The translations under genes were made by a program, and so were the position numbers. Of a stretch of DNA of 64,000 bases, positions 34,301 to 45,147 are shown piece by piece. The stretch's first letter is position 1. Each line of letters opens with the position of its first letter. Source of the stretch: Eunapius fragilis. Its lineage: Eukaryota > Porifera > Demospongiae > Spongillida > Spongillidae. The notes beneath the pieces were generated by a model that saw nothing but the letters and a program-made list of their open reading frames with translations, was not told where the DNA came from and did not search any database. The stretch is from assembly GCA_963681505.1 (NCBI GenBank), contig OY811987.1, positions 3,348,124 to 3,412,123 of the forward strand. Reading direction: 5' to 3'.

Positions 34301-37300
34301 CAATTTGATGACGATTGCCAAACCTCTTGGTGAATATGGCCACAGCCTCACTATAGTTCGCTTCACTAAGTGTGAGGCCTGCTATTGCTGCAGCAGCAGA
34401 ACTCTCTAGCAAGGAATTTAGGTAATTAAACTTGTCGATTGATGCAAGTTCATTGTTGTCATGAATAGATGACTTGAAGGAGTCCCAGAAAGGCGTCCCA
34501 AGTTGTCAAGTCCCCATTGAATTTTTTCAGTGACAACCTTGGAAGTTTTACTCGTTGTCCAATCGCTCCCATTAGCCTGAGAATCTGAAGCAAGTGATGT
34601 AGATGTCGCTTCTGCACTCGGCGTGGAGCTCATGGGTGGAACATGATCCCTTGAAGAAACCTCCGGTTCTGAGGAAGCATTATGCACGACCGCGTCACCT
34701 TGCTGCTGATGCACACTCCGCTGTTACTCGTGGGTAGCAGGTTGTGTACCCACTTCATTCGCTCTGTCAATTCCCGACAAGGCGTCTCATATGTCTACTA
34801 TCGCTAGATCAATCCCTTCATGATAGATATCAGCTTGGGGGATCTCTTCTATGATGTTCTCATCATTCAGTGCGTCAGCTATCGCAGCGTCCAGTTTAGT
34901 CAGAATTTCTCGTTTCTCCTTCAACGTCTGCAACTGCTGACTCAGCTTTGAGGAATTTTCATGCGGGGACTCCAACATATCTCTTACCTTTGCCAAAATT
35001 TGCTTGACAGACCCCTTGTGTCCCGCATGGGCCTTCTTCTTCCGTGACATTTGTTCCATTTCAGTCATTTCCGGCACTCGTGCTTTAATTAGTTCCCGGC
35101 TCGAAGGATCATGTAGAATATTTAGTGTTTCTAACTATAGCACGAGTGATTCGCCCTGATACAAACGAGATCTTAGACGCGCACTTACACGCACTTGCAC
35201 GCTCCGAGGAGGTTATATATCACGTGCGCAATACAAAACAATGAATAGCATGAATAATAATCAGTAGCTAATATTCCACAGCATGTGAGAGTTGTTTTCA
35301 AGTAAATGCAAGTACTCTAGACTTACATCAGGAGAGAAAAATGGTGGCCCACCCATGCTGGCTACTGATCCTCATCGATCAACATATTTGCATGGCCCCC
35401 TTCTCTCATTGCTGGGTATCCATTCCCAACCATTTGGATGGACTATCACTGTCACTACTAGGCATGCATTCCCAACCATTTACGTGGCCCATTGGCACCA
35501 GCCATTTACTCAACAACCATGTCCTAACCCCATTATTATCCATTCTATCAATACCCGAATGCCTTATAACCCATCGTCCCACCTGGTAGCAATGATTCGG
35601 CCTGCCGTGACTGGCCACGGTTTTCTTTGAACACTTCCTTTGCCACAGACCTCATCACCCACTGTTTTTTAGGGTGATCGCCATGGCATCCTGCTGTCCT
35701 TGTGAGAACTGCTGCCCTTGCGAAGTGGTAGCATTTTGTTGCCTCTGCACGCCAGTTTGTCTCCCTTCAAACATGGGCCAAATGGTGAGAAGAAAAAAAA
35801 AAAGAGGGATGGCAAGTTGTAGTGTCTGCCTCAGAGGTAACAGTTGAATGATGTAAGCACGTGTTCGCTTGCTCGTCATTTGCACATGAGCAACCCCAAC
35901 TGTTGCGCACCTGTTGGGTTAACTTTGATAACTGCGTTAAACGGTATGTAAATCATGATTATCACATATGGCAGGTAGTATAAATCAACCTCAGGATTGC
36001 TTGACAGCTGGTTATACACATCAAGCCCATAGCCAGACTTTTCTCTTGGGGGGGGCTCATAAGCCATCGATGATTACTATGATTATACTTATACATAGAT
36101 TAGTAATTTCTTTTCCATAACTATGGATTACTAAATGGTGTAACTAAGCAAATCAGTGCAGAAATGATTATGGTACAATTATTGACTCAAATCCAATCGT
36201 CTAAGATGAAGACGGGCAAAGGTGTCCACAACTCTGTCAACCTCAGTTTTCTGCTCGTAGTGAATGTGCAGCAATGCTAGATTGGCCAGCCTCTCCTTTC
36301 CCATACAGGATCTCATGTAATCATTAAGTTGTCGAAGCGCACTCGCACAATGCTCGCATTCATATGATATTACCGGAATTATACAAGCAATCTGCAGGAG
36401 AACATGTATGTTTGGATATAAGTCAGCATCACACTCCTTGATTGCTGCTGATGTAGATGATGGTAGACGTTCATTCGGAACTGAGCTGTACTTCGATTGC
36501 CATCGCAATAGCTCTTCATCAACAAGCTCTGGGGATGGCATATCAGAGTTGTATTGTTTAATAACTTCTGCAAGACTAATTTCCTTCGAACGCATAACGG
36601 ATGGCACAAGTTTTATAAGTGATGTTGCTGTGATAGACAAGGAAGAAAATTGTTCAGCCAAGTGAGTACAATGTGATCAAGAAATGGTATAGTGAAGTTT
36701 TTCTTGTGGTATTCCATAGGTGACAGTGAAGCAATATTACTGCGATGTTGCTGTCTTGTGGCAGCACGAGGCATTGATGGTATGGTGCCAACTTTCTCTG
36801 CCATTCCTTGTTGCCTGATCATACATGACTCTAAATCCATTGTTGCTGTTCTCACGTTCATGCTTATATACACATCGGATGTCTTCTATCATTGCATATG
36901 CTTCCACATTGTCAAGTGAACTGTTATGCAGTTTCGCTGTAATTCCTGATAGATGTGACAGATACTAGTAAATGAGGAGCACAACAATAAAATCAAAAGC
37001 AGTGATACTTGCAAACAATTGTTGTGCCTCACTTCAGTTGTGGGAATCCCAGTTTATAAATGTATCTCCGTGTTCTTCTACATGCATCCTGTATCCAATA
37101 TACTCTAGTGCTTCCACAATAAAAGTATATGCTTGATAAAAATGTTGAAAGTTACTTCATCGGTCATAATGCTGTAGAACTTTGCTCAATTTATCTCATT
37201 GATATTACCTTGCAATACCATCAGCCTACCCATGATATCCAACAGTTCATTTTGTGTCTGTGACGATATGTATTGTGCATTTTTCATCTGTAGGGTTTCT

Positions 37301-40300
37301 AAGTGCTTCCTTTGTGTCATTATGCTTAGACATAAGTTTCAAAATGCCCAGGATTTGCATCAGTGCAGATATTTCATTATCACCACGAAGAGTGATGCAC
37401 TGTTTTGCACAGAAATGAATAGCATCAATAATGAACTTCAAAATCTCTCTGTTTCTGAACCAATTAATGTTTTCAATGCGTGCTTTATCCACTAGGCTAA
37501 TTACATATCTCTCAGCTGATTCGACTGAATGGATAAAGCCCACAGCTGTTTTGACTGATAGCTGGTGGTACCAAACTGCTATGCTCATGGTCTTTTGCAT
37601 TTTATACCATGCCCAAAATGGTCCACTGACAAATGTATCCTTTTGTATTACGGTTGTCACAGAATATAGCACAGAACTTGCAGAAAACACCATCAACTGA
37701 TGTGCTATACATCATTCATAATGAGTACTGGAGTAACCATTTAGGTTGAAATGTACGGTTATACTGTCCAATGGACGTGACTAGGAATCCAGTGGTAGCG
37801 TTGTATTACATGAACAATGGTTGGACTGCAACAGCAAAGGCATTTGGTGATTTAGCATGTTTAAACATGGTTCCAGTATTGTTGTGCAGCTCTGCGTGTA
37901 ACAATTCTCCTACAGGTACCCTTTCATTAGTGGTCTGCCTCTCATACTCCATGTCTTGACAGCAGCTCAGTAGTTACTCGTGTGCTCTTACTTCCATTTG
38001 GAGTCTCAACTCTCACTTCAAATTCGATGTTGGTGGTTGGTTGCTGCATGGTGTCAGGCACTGCCACTTATGCAAGTAGAGTTACAGGCCCCAGCTCGAA
38101 AACAGGACAAGGTGAAGTGATCGCAGCTGTTCAGCTCTTTTCTTCTCCCTTTCTCGCTGTTGTTGACTGCCCATTTATGGATCGACCAGCCTTTTTTAGT
38201 GCCTTCAAATGGGTAACAACAATTAAAAACCTACAAGCTATACCTGATGTTGGCAGCTCGCTACGTACAGGAACTGTGTCGCGATCAACGTCTGATGTCA
38301 GCCCAAAATTGAAATGCAAAGGTGCGTGTACCGTGGCTGTGCCTATTAGCATTAAACATAGCTAGTATTTAAAATAATTTATTCATTAAACGGTGAGCTA
38401 GCTGACTTAATGACGTTCTAATTAACATTAAACATAATTATATCATACATAATGGTGCGTATACACGTACGGTAACACAAGTTCAGTTCTACACTCTTCG
38501 GAGGATGGCTCTGGCATTCGCTCTTATAACCTAAGTTTGAGAGCAATTCAAAATATGCCTGTATCTTTGGCAGTGACTGGTGTATTGCAAGCCTAGCTGT
38601 AACCTGTGCCAGAAAGTTTGATGTTTCTCTACCCCAAGCCCCATAAGAGTCAACTGCTAGAGGGGTTGAGACCCACCCTAGAGCTGAGCATTTTTCATTG
38701 TTGGCCTGGTGTTTCCTGCTCTCCGTTGCCTCAAGGACTGCACCAACGATTGCTCCCGCTTCAGCTAAAGTTGGAGGATTTAGCGGTGAGACAACGGAGA
38801 TGTCCAGGGTACAAGATTCCAATGCTGCACAAGAATATCAGCAGGTCGTGACTGTGAATGGTCAGGAAAGAGCCCAGTACCGGCTTCAACTTGGACAGAA
38901 GCATGCACATGGTGGAGGAAGTGCGCTGAAGTGTCCCTGAGAGCATTATGGCATGAGATAACATCACCCCCACATTTGCATGATAATGCACGTCCAATAG
39001 GGTCCAGGCTATGGGCAGGGCAGAAAGCACACTGAGAGCCCTGGGAGGTATCTAGGCCCAGCTGCCACTTGACAGTTACCCTGAATTCAATTGGATCAAG
39101 ATTTAGCGCTAGGGATGTGGAGGGAATAACTGATAACCAGGATGTCACGTGGGGGGCTGAAACTGATAGAAGTCAAGCCTTGTTAGCAGGGGAGGATTGA
39201 TCAAAAAGGCCTTGAAAGCAATAGTCATTCAAGACAGAAGCTTCTGACTGACAGGTAAGGAAACCAAATTGACAGAAAGTTTCTCAATTGGATAAACATG
39301 AGAATTGAAGTGGTCCAAGGCTAGTAATTAAAATAGTTTATTCATTGTACTGTGAGCGGACCTAATGACCAGCGGGAGGGTGCTTCAGCACCCAAAGCAC
39401 CCCTCTATGGCTACGGGTCGGTACATATCTACAATTGGTTCTGAGTAATTCTAAAGTCATTAGTCTACACATAAAACACAACTCCTTATAATTATCAAGC
39501 ACAAAGCATTAGGAGAGGGTGTCTGTGACGTTGGCTTTCACCTGGTTGAGGTTCAGCCTGCCATAAAGGTCAGCCAGGACCACTGCCTTGGCCCTGTACA
39601 AGCTGTTAACAAGGAAGACATGGTCAACCTAGACTTCGTAGCTTCTATCCCACAAGCACCAAAATATATATTTTCACATTTATGAATTTTGCTAACTGCA
39701 ATTTGTACACAGCACATTTTTCATCACCTTCACCTTCAACCTAAAGAGGCTCATGGTGTGGATTTCTCACGCGTACGTGATTGGTGTTTGAATGGTTGGA
39801 GCAAATACTACTGCCAGATAGCAATGTTCTCCAGTTTTCCTACACCAGAAATCAATGCTCTGTTTAACAAGCACTGTTTCAGTATGTTTTGTTTACTTTT
39901 TTTTTTTGTCTAACCTTGATGTACTTTTTTGGGTTAGGTTATGCAGGCAAAGTGAAAGTGAATGATGTCAGCCATGCAGGCACCATCTGTCAGGTGGTTG
40001 CACTGTTACCGCAGGTGTTTCATCGTGTGGAATCTCAAATCATCCTTGATCTACCAGATGCACGTTTCAAATACTTCATTGACAAAGTAGTTCTACTAAA
40101 GCCTTGCACTTAATTCAGTATATGATTCTTCCTTTTTACAGATCCTTCCTGCACACACTGGCGCATTGATGGCACAGACATTAATTTTTGTGTCGTCATA
40201 CTTTGACTTTGTTAGGCTGCGGAATTACATGAAGAAAGAAGAAATGAATTTTGCGCATCTCAGTGAGTAAGTTGGTGTGTTGATTTTAAGTCAAGAATGA

Positions 40301-40912
40301 TTATATTTCTTGTGGTGTACAGATATTCCAAGACATCAGATATTTCACGTGCAAGGGCATTTTTTGTGCAAGGAAGAAAACAATTCTTGCTCTACACAGA
40401 GAGGCTTCACTTTTTCAAGAGGTATAATCTCTAGTGCTGCATTCAATACAGCATATATTGATATCAACAGTTTGGGAGTGTTAGTGCTGATGGTTAAATA
40501 TCAAGGATGCATGGGATTTTAATTTTTTAGCTACTTCATTTTCTAGATTGTTTATCCTTAGGTTGCATGTTTGTGTGTTACAATAATTTTCAAGGTGGAG
40601 AAGATATTTACATCTACTAGTTAACAGTTGCCTTTTCTGTAAAACCATTCCCATTCTCCCTGATTTAATCTTTGCAGGTTTCAAGTCCAAGGAATAAAGC
40701 ATGTGGTCTTCTATTCACTGCCTCAGTATGCGGAATTTTACTCTGACTTTTTGAACTTCATTGAGACTGTGGGGCATAGCAATGCAACTTGCACAGTCAT
40801 GTATTCCAGGTATGATGCTTTGAACCTCACCAGGATAGTGGGAAGTGAAAGGGCCAGAAGAATGATGGCAGCAGAGGACTCTGTGCACATGCTTGTCACT
40901 GGTTCATCGTAG
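22334..40912 (+). CDS. UTP25: U3 snoRNA-associated protein UTP25 (DIEXF), first exon or exons missing
   Basis: DEAD-box-helicase-like component of the small-subunit processome for 18S rRNA maturation in the nucleolus (family knowledge). Exons: 22334-22622, 22771-22868, 23003-23144, 23391-23443, 23582-23667, 23843-23911, 23967-24081, 24137-24215, 24274-24430, 24490-24586, 39713-39881, 39938-40086, 40142-40266, 40323-40421, 40678-40912; 653 residues with consistent phases. An acidic N-terminal region (22440-22610) is followed by [93 protein letters not shown], then after a 15.1-kb intron [49 protein letters not shown] and a C-terminal VTGSS. VDQAD replaces the DEAD box, as in the family. Two introns use GTTAGT donors. 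The third exon is the least certain. Confidence 0.94.
23176..23212. repeat. (GT)n microsatellite in UTP25 intron
   Basis: Alternating TG/GT run with a few interruptions. Confidence 0.85.
26100..26915 (-). pseudogene. DIRS-type retroelement gag-like ORF remnant
   Basis: 26707-26378 reads [20 protein letters not shown] and [20 protein letters not shown]; 26400-26107 reads [20 protein letters not shown] and [20 protein letters not shown] followed by [10 protein letters not shown] CxxC/H knuckle and a CCCH-like finger of this kind end the first ORF of DIRS-type elements in invertebrates (family knowledge from memory). A frame change separates the two parts and the upstream part (26915-26667) is in a third frame. 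Confidence 0.6.
27313..27336. repeat. Poly(C) run, 24 nt
   Basis: Uninterrupted C tract in the UTP25 intron, between the two DIRS-type fragments. Confidence 0.95.
27958..29103 (-). pseudogene. DIRS-type retroelement RT/RNase H end and tyrosine recombinase remnant
   Basis: 29103-28879 reads [20 protein letters not shown] and [15 protein letters not shown], like the end of the DIRS RT/RNase H region (VASHIPG...ADDLSR type). 28943-28667 gives the recombinase start ([14 protein letters not shown]). 28501-28295 reads [14 protein letters not shown] and [13 protein letters not shown]; 28340-28095 reads [31 protein letters not shown] and LAYIWVPRE, which includes the candidate catalytic Tyr. The conserved His-x-x-Arg region is damaged ([11 protein letters not shown]) and at least three frame changes occur. 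On this strand the recombinase precedes the gag-like piece at 26.9 kb, so the two are probably separate insertions. Confidence 0.7.
29338..29593. mobile_element. MITE with ~60-bp inverted ends
   Basis: CATCTATTTGGGAC within 29338-29390 is inverted as GTCCCAAATAGATG at 29551-29564, and both ends carry AAAATGCCGCGGCAT-like stretches. The interior is non-coding. It is placed at the truncated end of the BEL/Pao element. Confidence 0.6.
30674..32207 (-). pseudogene. Transposase-like protein of the 30.1-33.1 kb transposon, frameshifted and truncated
   Basis: A 491-codon open frame from 32207 to 30732. An acidic Ser/Glu-rich region (residues 50-75) is followed by a helix-turn-helix-like segment ([20 protein letters not shown]), a Pro run coded by a 24-nt G tract (31695-31718), a Cys-rich part ([19 protein letters not shown]), then [20 protein letters not shown] and [14 protein letters not shown] with [16 protein letters not shown]. 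The Asp of ADFSEN is a likely first catalytic Asp. Just past an A11 run (30757-30767, + strand T) the frame breaks; in another frame [11 protein letters not shown] (30708-30739) gives the second Asp of this invertebrate transposase-like family. The reading ends near 30674 at the inverted repeat, so the last third (third acidic residue) is missing. Confidence 0.7.
31695..31718. repeat. Poly(G) run, 24 nt, inside transposase ORF
   Basis: Read on the - strand it encodes a run of eight Pro. Length variation here would shift the transposase frame. Confidence 0.95.
33151..33601 (-). pseudogene. BEL/Pao aspartic protease region
   Basis: 33601-33260 reads [27 protein letters not shown] (active site DSGS, as in BEL/Pao), then [20 protein letters not shown]. 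After a stop the next frame (33256-33151) gives [20 protein letters not shown] and VTGKVVKG, where the DNA transposon interrupts. Confidence 0.85.
33883..35077 (-). pseudogene. BEL/Pao gag region
   Basis: 35077-34787 ([15 protein letters not shown], coiled-coil-like [20 protein letters not shown]) is the gag start. 34714-34418 continues in other frames ([17 protein letters not shown]). 34412-33945 holds [37 protein letters not shown] and [19 protein letters not shown], the DUF1759-type gag core. A stop and frame change occur near 34415 and 34787; 34080-33883 covers a CNHEDC-like stretch. Confidence 0.8.
36179..37696 (-). pseudogene. hAT-family transposase relic (DUF4371 and dimerisation domain)
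   Basis: 37696-37247 reads [17 protein letters not shown] and [27 protein letters not shown], the DUF4371 region of hAT-like transposases. 36873-36613 reads [40 protein letters not shown]. After a one-base frame change near 36660, 36661-36179 gives [40 protein letters not shown], the C-terminal dimerisation domain. The closest remembered relatives are the 52-kDa repressor/ZMYM-type hAT proteins. The gap 36874-37246 is A/T-rich with no clear frame. 37700-38360 may hold its N-terminal part but I could not read it. Confidence 0.75.
38418..39180 (-). pseudogene. RT-element tail: zinc knuckle and nuclease-like region
   Basis: 39148-38780 reads [36 protein letters not shown], then [17 protein letters not shown]. 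38822-38418 continues in another frame with [40 protein letters not shown] and [10 protein letters not shown]. The CxxC...HxxxxC-like knuckle followed by PADILV and a downstream D-x-S-V-SPL resembles the restriction-like endonuclease layout of some non-LTR elements (inference). At least one frameshift. Confidence 0.65.
39500..39665 (-). pseudogene. RT-element extreme C-terminus
   Basis: The - strand reads [28 protein letters not shown] then stop, the same tail as at 50560-50778. It lies 50 bp before the UTP25 exon at 39713. Confidence 0.6.
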
Positions 40913-41027
40913 TCTTGGGGGCCTAATGGTGTCAACATATTAAGATGGTTCAAATGTTATTGCTTGTACTTGTTTATTTAGTGCATTGTGCTGGTGTGTA
41001 TTCTTTTTCGTTGTTATTATTAAATCA

Positions 41028-41285
41028 TTAATTACAGGAATAAATAACATACATCAAAGCAGTTAGGAGGGTAGGGCAAGGCTTTGGCAATGGAGAGCGG
41101 AGCGAATCATGGCCATAAATCTCGGCCACCACTGTTGACTTGGAGGAATGGTGAGATGCCAACTCTTTGCCCCAGTTACTGACTTCACTGCCAGTGGAAT
41201 GCAGTACCAATTGGCCTAACACCTGGCATTTGGGTCCATTGTAGTGGAGCTTACAGGCCTCTGCTGCCACACAGCCTGGTGACAC
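41028..41285 (-). pseudogene. RT-element C-terminal fragment
   Basis: The frame reads ACKLHYNGPKCQVLGQLVLH, VSNWGKELASHHSSKSTVVA and EIYGH, a strongly decayed copy of the tail family. It immediately follows the UTP25 3' end on the opposite strand. Confidence 0.5.
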
Positions 41286-41387
41286 AAGATTTCACCTAAG
41301 ATGGCCGGCCGGGCAGAGCAGTATTCCATGCCAAGTACATGTACGCAAGTTTCTGCACATCCGTCTCAAATTTTCTTCCAAACTTAT

Positions 41388-43142
41388 TTTATGGGCCCTC
41401 CCTGGTCATGAGAGATTGTTAAATACAAAAGGTCACCACCTCCTAGAGTTCAGCCATTGTCTTTTTCATGCACACACTGCGTTTAATGCAGTGTATTTGG
41501 TGTATCCTTCATCTCACATAAATAAATTGGTCATTACATGTAAGCTACATCATGATGTATCATGAACTTTGTTTAAACTTTATCCAGTGTTTATGGATAA
41601 ATAAGACTGACATCGGGTAGAGGGTGTAAAAAATGGGAACATATTTCACCCTGCCTCCTACTTAAACCTAATGGTTTATGCCTACCAAAACATCTCTTAC
41701 CTAACATAACTATCATAACCACTGTGCCTAAGGAATGCTGTGAAACATTTACACAGCTATATTAACATTACATACACATACAACTTCCTTCCCTTTTCCT
41801 CAACACACACAGGTAAGTGATCAGGTGCATTGTAACTACTTGTGATTGTGTTGCACTCCATTGCCAGAAAGTGTATAAGTTCAACTGGTATTTTTATATA
41901 TAGGTTGAGGCTCAACAAAAGTTAGTATGCCACTTATGTGACCTGTTAATATGTCTGCTTTTTGTTGATAGTAGAATGACCTGCTAGGCTGGAATGAAGT
42001 GATTCTACCTGCATTCAGGATCAGTTCCTGTTCCATAGGCAAACCACCAGACTCCATTCTATATAGCAGTCACATACCCTTTTACATCGCTGATGTTGAT
42101 GTGATGTGATACCACAACTTGCACAGCTTTGGTGCGAAAATCACAGCTTGCACTGTATTCTTGCTCTTGCAGTGTGATAGTATGATACAGGCACAAAGCT
42201 GTGAAACTGTTGTGTACTAGCTGTGGCTTTAGCTAGTCCAAGGGATGTCGTGATTTGGTCACTATATACACCCTGCAAACTGGCCCTGACTGCCTGTCCT
42301 CCCATGACTGGTTGCAAAAACGGGTATTCATGACGGAGCCTGGTGGGTTGCCTATGGAGCAGGAACTGATCCTGAAATGCAGGAAGTATCACTATCGTTC
42401 CTGCATCCATGCAGGCCTATCCACTAAACAGACATATTAACAGGTTACATAAGTGACATACTGACTTTTGTTGACCTCAACTAAACCAGTTGAACTTGCA
42501 CATTTTCTGACAGTGAAATGGATTAGTGTAACACAAACACTAAAGAATCACAAATAGCTACAATGCACCTGATCACTTACCTGTGTGACTGAGGGAATTG
42601 TATGTGTATATAATGTTGTTAATACAAATAGCTATGTAAAAGTTTTATGCTTGTCTTCATTGCATTCTGTTCCTCAGGCACAGTGGGTATGATCTAGTTA
42701 TGTTTAGGTAAGAGATATTTTGATAAAATATACACTCATGTGGTTTAAGTGGGAGGCAGGGTGAAATATGTTCCCATTTTTTACACCTTCTACCCGATGT
42801 CAGTCCAACTCCTAATTTTGCATACAAACTCGATATGGAATACCTTTGTAAATAAAGTTTTGGCTGAATTTATATGGCAGATCAGTATTTTACAGAAGAC
42901 AAAAGGCCAAAATTATTTACCCACAAAGACTTTAAAAAGTTTAAATATCACTCATAATAACAACATGATGTAGCTTACATGTAATGATAAATTTATTTTT
43001 GTGAGTTGAAGGATGGACCATTAAACACAGAGCGTGCAAGAGAAAGGTCACAAAGATATCCTACAATATATCCGCAATGGCTGACCTCCAGGAGTGACCT
43101 TTTGTATTTAACAACCTCTCATGACCCCCTGCCCATAAAATG
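41388..43142. mobile_element. Large foldback element, ~1.75 kb
   Basis: Two long imperfect inverted arms. Left about 41388-42075, right about 42257-43142. Matching pairs: TTAAATACAAAAGGTCAC (41415) with GTGACCTTTTGTATTTAA (43095); GACTGACATCGGGTAGAGGG (41605) with the stretch ending at 42806; GGATCAGTTCCTGTTCCATA (42018) with its inverse near 42355. The right arm has an extra ~80 bp near 42270-42340, and its outer end is repeated directly at about 43137-43192. No transposase ORF. The 180-bp centre (42076-42256) is not paired. Confidence 0.85.
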
Positions 43143-43247
43143 GCTATCCTCCAGGAGGTGACCTTTTTTATTTAACAATCTCTCATGCATGACAGTTTGG
43201 AAGAAATTCGAGACAGAGGTGCAGAAATTTGCGTACACTTGGGCATG

Positions 43248-44050
43248 GACAGGGGCGGCGGAAGGAGGGGGGGGGGGGGGGGGGGCAAGGGGGGGTGTAG
43301 CCCCCCCAAATATGACGTTGGGGGGGGGCAGAGCCCCCCCCCCCCCCCCCATAATTGTGATACACCTTAATATGAAAAGCTTTAGCGGTGTGGTTCAAGT
43401 AATGTGATTCGTTGCCATGCCTGCCAGTATGCCACACATCGATTGAATAGGAGAACCGACGCAATATTAAACTCATTGCTACCTTGGAGTCGCTGTTAAT
43501 GAAGTCTGCCAATGGAGATAGTTGCTTGCAGGAACTTTCAGATATGAAAGAATCCATTTTTAGCAAGGACGTTTGTGTGGATAAGCTAGAGAACCAATTG
43601 AGAATGCTAGTACTGTAGATGTGATTCGTGTGGAACTACCCGAAGTTAAGAAAGTTACCAGCATTAGAACCATTTGTGATGCCATGGCACAGCATGTGAA
43701 CAAGAATCTCCTTTCTGAGGTGCATTTGCTACTTCGATTGTACCTCATAATTCCAATAACATCAAGCACCTCAGAAAGGAGTTTTTCCGCACCTAGACGA
43801 CTTTTTACTTATCTTAGGTTGAGCATGAGTGAGAAAAGATTGAACCAATGTTCTTGTTACATGTTCACAAAGAGCTGATAGAAACCCTGCATGTGGTTGA
43901 GATAGCGTGAGAGTTCATTGACAAACTAATAAGATACTTTGAGCAATGTATAATGAGTGTACGCACAAATCTGTAATGAAATCATTATCGTGTCAAACTT
44001 CAGCCCCTCCCCATTTAGGTTCAGCTTCCGCCCCCCCCCCCCCCCCCCAA
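43248..44050 (+). pseudogene. hAT transposon relic with G/C-run ends
   Basis: 43621-43878 reads LRLYLIIPITSSTSERSFSA PRRLFTYLRLSMSEKRLNQC, the hAT C-terminal dimerisation region. It is flanked by CAGGGGCGGCGGAAGG at 43248 and its partial inverse CTTCCGCC(C)n at 44023-44048, which are hAT-like ends. Runs of 20 G (43267-43286), 17 C (43334-43350) and 18 C (44031-44048) occur within. The rest of the transposase is missing. Confidence 0.6.
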
Positions 44051-44189
44051 TGGAGACCCCCAAAGGGGTGATATCTAGGGTTGCAGGTTTGCCTCTGTCT
44101 CATCCAGCAACGAGGACTACCTCTTATGTGCCAGTTATATTGCACTGAGACCATGAAATTATTGCCAAGGCTGGTTTCTAAGAACCTGC

Positions 44190-44895
44190 AATGAGTGGAG
44201 GTTATTGCAAGTTCATCCGTTTGGCTGGAGCAACAAGTCTAGCCTCTGACCCTCTGCAGCTATTTGATGCAGAAGTTAGAGTGCTTTGCACATCGTACTG
44301 CAGCACCAGTATCTGATTTGATATGGGATCAGCTTAAGCCATGGTTGGCTGTCTACATTGCCGCCTGTTGTTTTCCTTGTTATGGTAATATGGAACACAA
44401 AACACCTTTCTCACTGGTTGATATTGTCAATAGTATTGTTTCCCCATCCACCGTAGCCTTGATAAGTTTAGAGAGCAATTTTACAAACGAGGATAATCAA
44501 TTATCGGTACTTTTTGAAGCGTCAACACCTGCATCAAGGCATGTCCTTTATCTACACCAGCTCCGCATGCTTCATCTTAGCTACTAGTCACCCCAGCCAC
44601 AGGACTTGACTCCCATCTTGGACTTCCATCTTGAGTTTAATGAGTTACAGACAGCAGCAAATGGTGGCTAGGGGTGGTTACCCTACAGCACTTGGCAAGT
44701 TCAGCTGTATTGAATTGGGCATGCTGTGAGGTGACCGTCCCATATGTCTCCATACTCCCTGAGACTAGTGGGTGCAGCAGCACTTGAGGCAGACAAGCAA
44801 AAAAAACCCCCTAATGACCCCAAGTCTGAGCTGGGATGGGTTTGTGTCCTACTTGCTGTGAAGACAAATGATAACTGGGGCAAAGAAACTCCCAC
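44190..44895 (+). pseudogene. RT-element fragment, downstream of RT to C-terminus
   Basis: About 44190-44235 reads NEWRLLQVHPFGWSNKSSL; 44264-44587 gives QLFDAEV/CFAHRTAAPVSDLIWDQLKP in adjoining frames and ends RQLRMLHLSY-like; 44760-44890 reads DPKSELGWVCVLLAVKT and NWGKETPT. The order matches the same RT family as the 38.4-39.2 kb piece, on the opposite strand. Many frame changes. Confidence 0.5.
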
Positions 44896-44994
44896 GTAGC
44901 ATCCGGTATTAACACCAAAGTTAATATATAAACTTCACTGCCAGGGCTATATTAACACACCACAGACTCAAATGGTAAAGGGGGGGAAAAAAAG

Positions 44995-45066
44995 TGGAGA
45001 TGCTGGGGATTGAACCCGGGGCCTCTCACATGCGAAGCGAGCGCTCTACCACTGAGCTACATCCCC
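44995..45066 (-). tRNA. tRNA-Ala (CGC)
   Basis: Same 72-nt sequence, base for base, as the gene at 6389-6460: acceptor GGGGATG/CATCTCC, anticodon loop TTCGCAT, no encoded CCA, T-run terminator directly downstream on the transcript strand. It forms a tandem pair with the copy 82 bp away. Confidence 0.95.
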
Positions 45067-45147
45067 ATGCGATGAACTCTTCTACATCACCCAAGACCTT
45101 AGACAAAAGCACCTGTAATTAAAGGTTGTATAAAAATTACATAAAAG

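Larger units (their letters stand above)
29640..35100 (-). mobile_element. BEL/Pao retrotransposon remnant, split by a DNA transposon
   Basis: Gag, protease and the start of pol read on the - strand from about 35077 to 33151, then resume at 30113 and fade out by about 29640. The break is an inserted DNA transposon (30120-33144). The join restores [14 protein letters not shown], the GPTAIE-type string that follows VTGKV in BEL/Pao polyproteins, in frame. After it come VYDNFIIP and [10 protein letters not shown], then the element is truncated before the RT active site. LTRs were not identified. Confidence 0.8.
24587..39712 (+). other. 15.1-kb intron of UTP25 filled with mobile elements
   Basis: The exon ending NWEHLL (donor GTAAGC at 24587) joins in frame to the exon starting [18 protein letters not shown] at 39713 (acceptor TACACAG), as expected for contiguous UTP25 sequence. 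Other introns in the gene are mostly 55-260 bp. Every coding element recognised inside (DIRS-type, BEL/Pao, DDE transposon, hAT, RT fragments) is on the - strand, antisense to UTP25. 24600-25800 shows no recognisable feature. Confidence 0.9.

Noticed and set aside
35292-36120. A gene at 35.3-36.1 kb
   Set aside because: ORFs on both strands are short and repetitive (TTCCCAACCATTT words); no recognisable protein and no splice-consistent chain.
43119-43566. Pro/Gly-rich ORFs around 43.2 kb
   Set aside because: They come from long G and C runs at the ends of a hAT relic.
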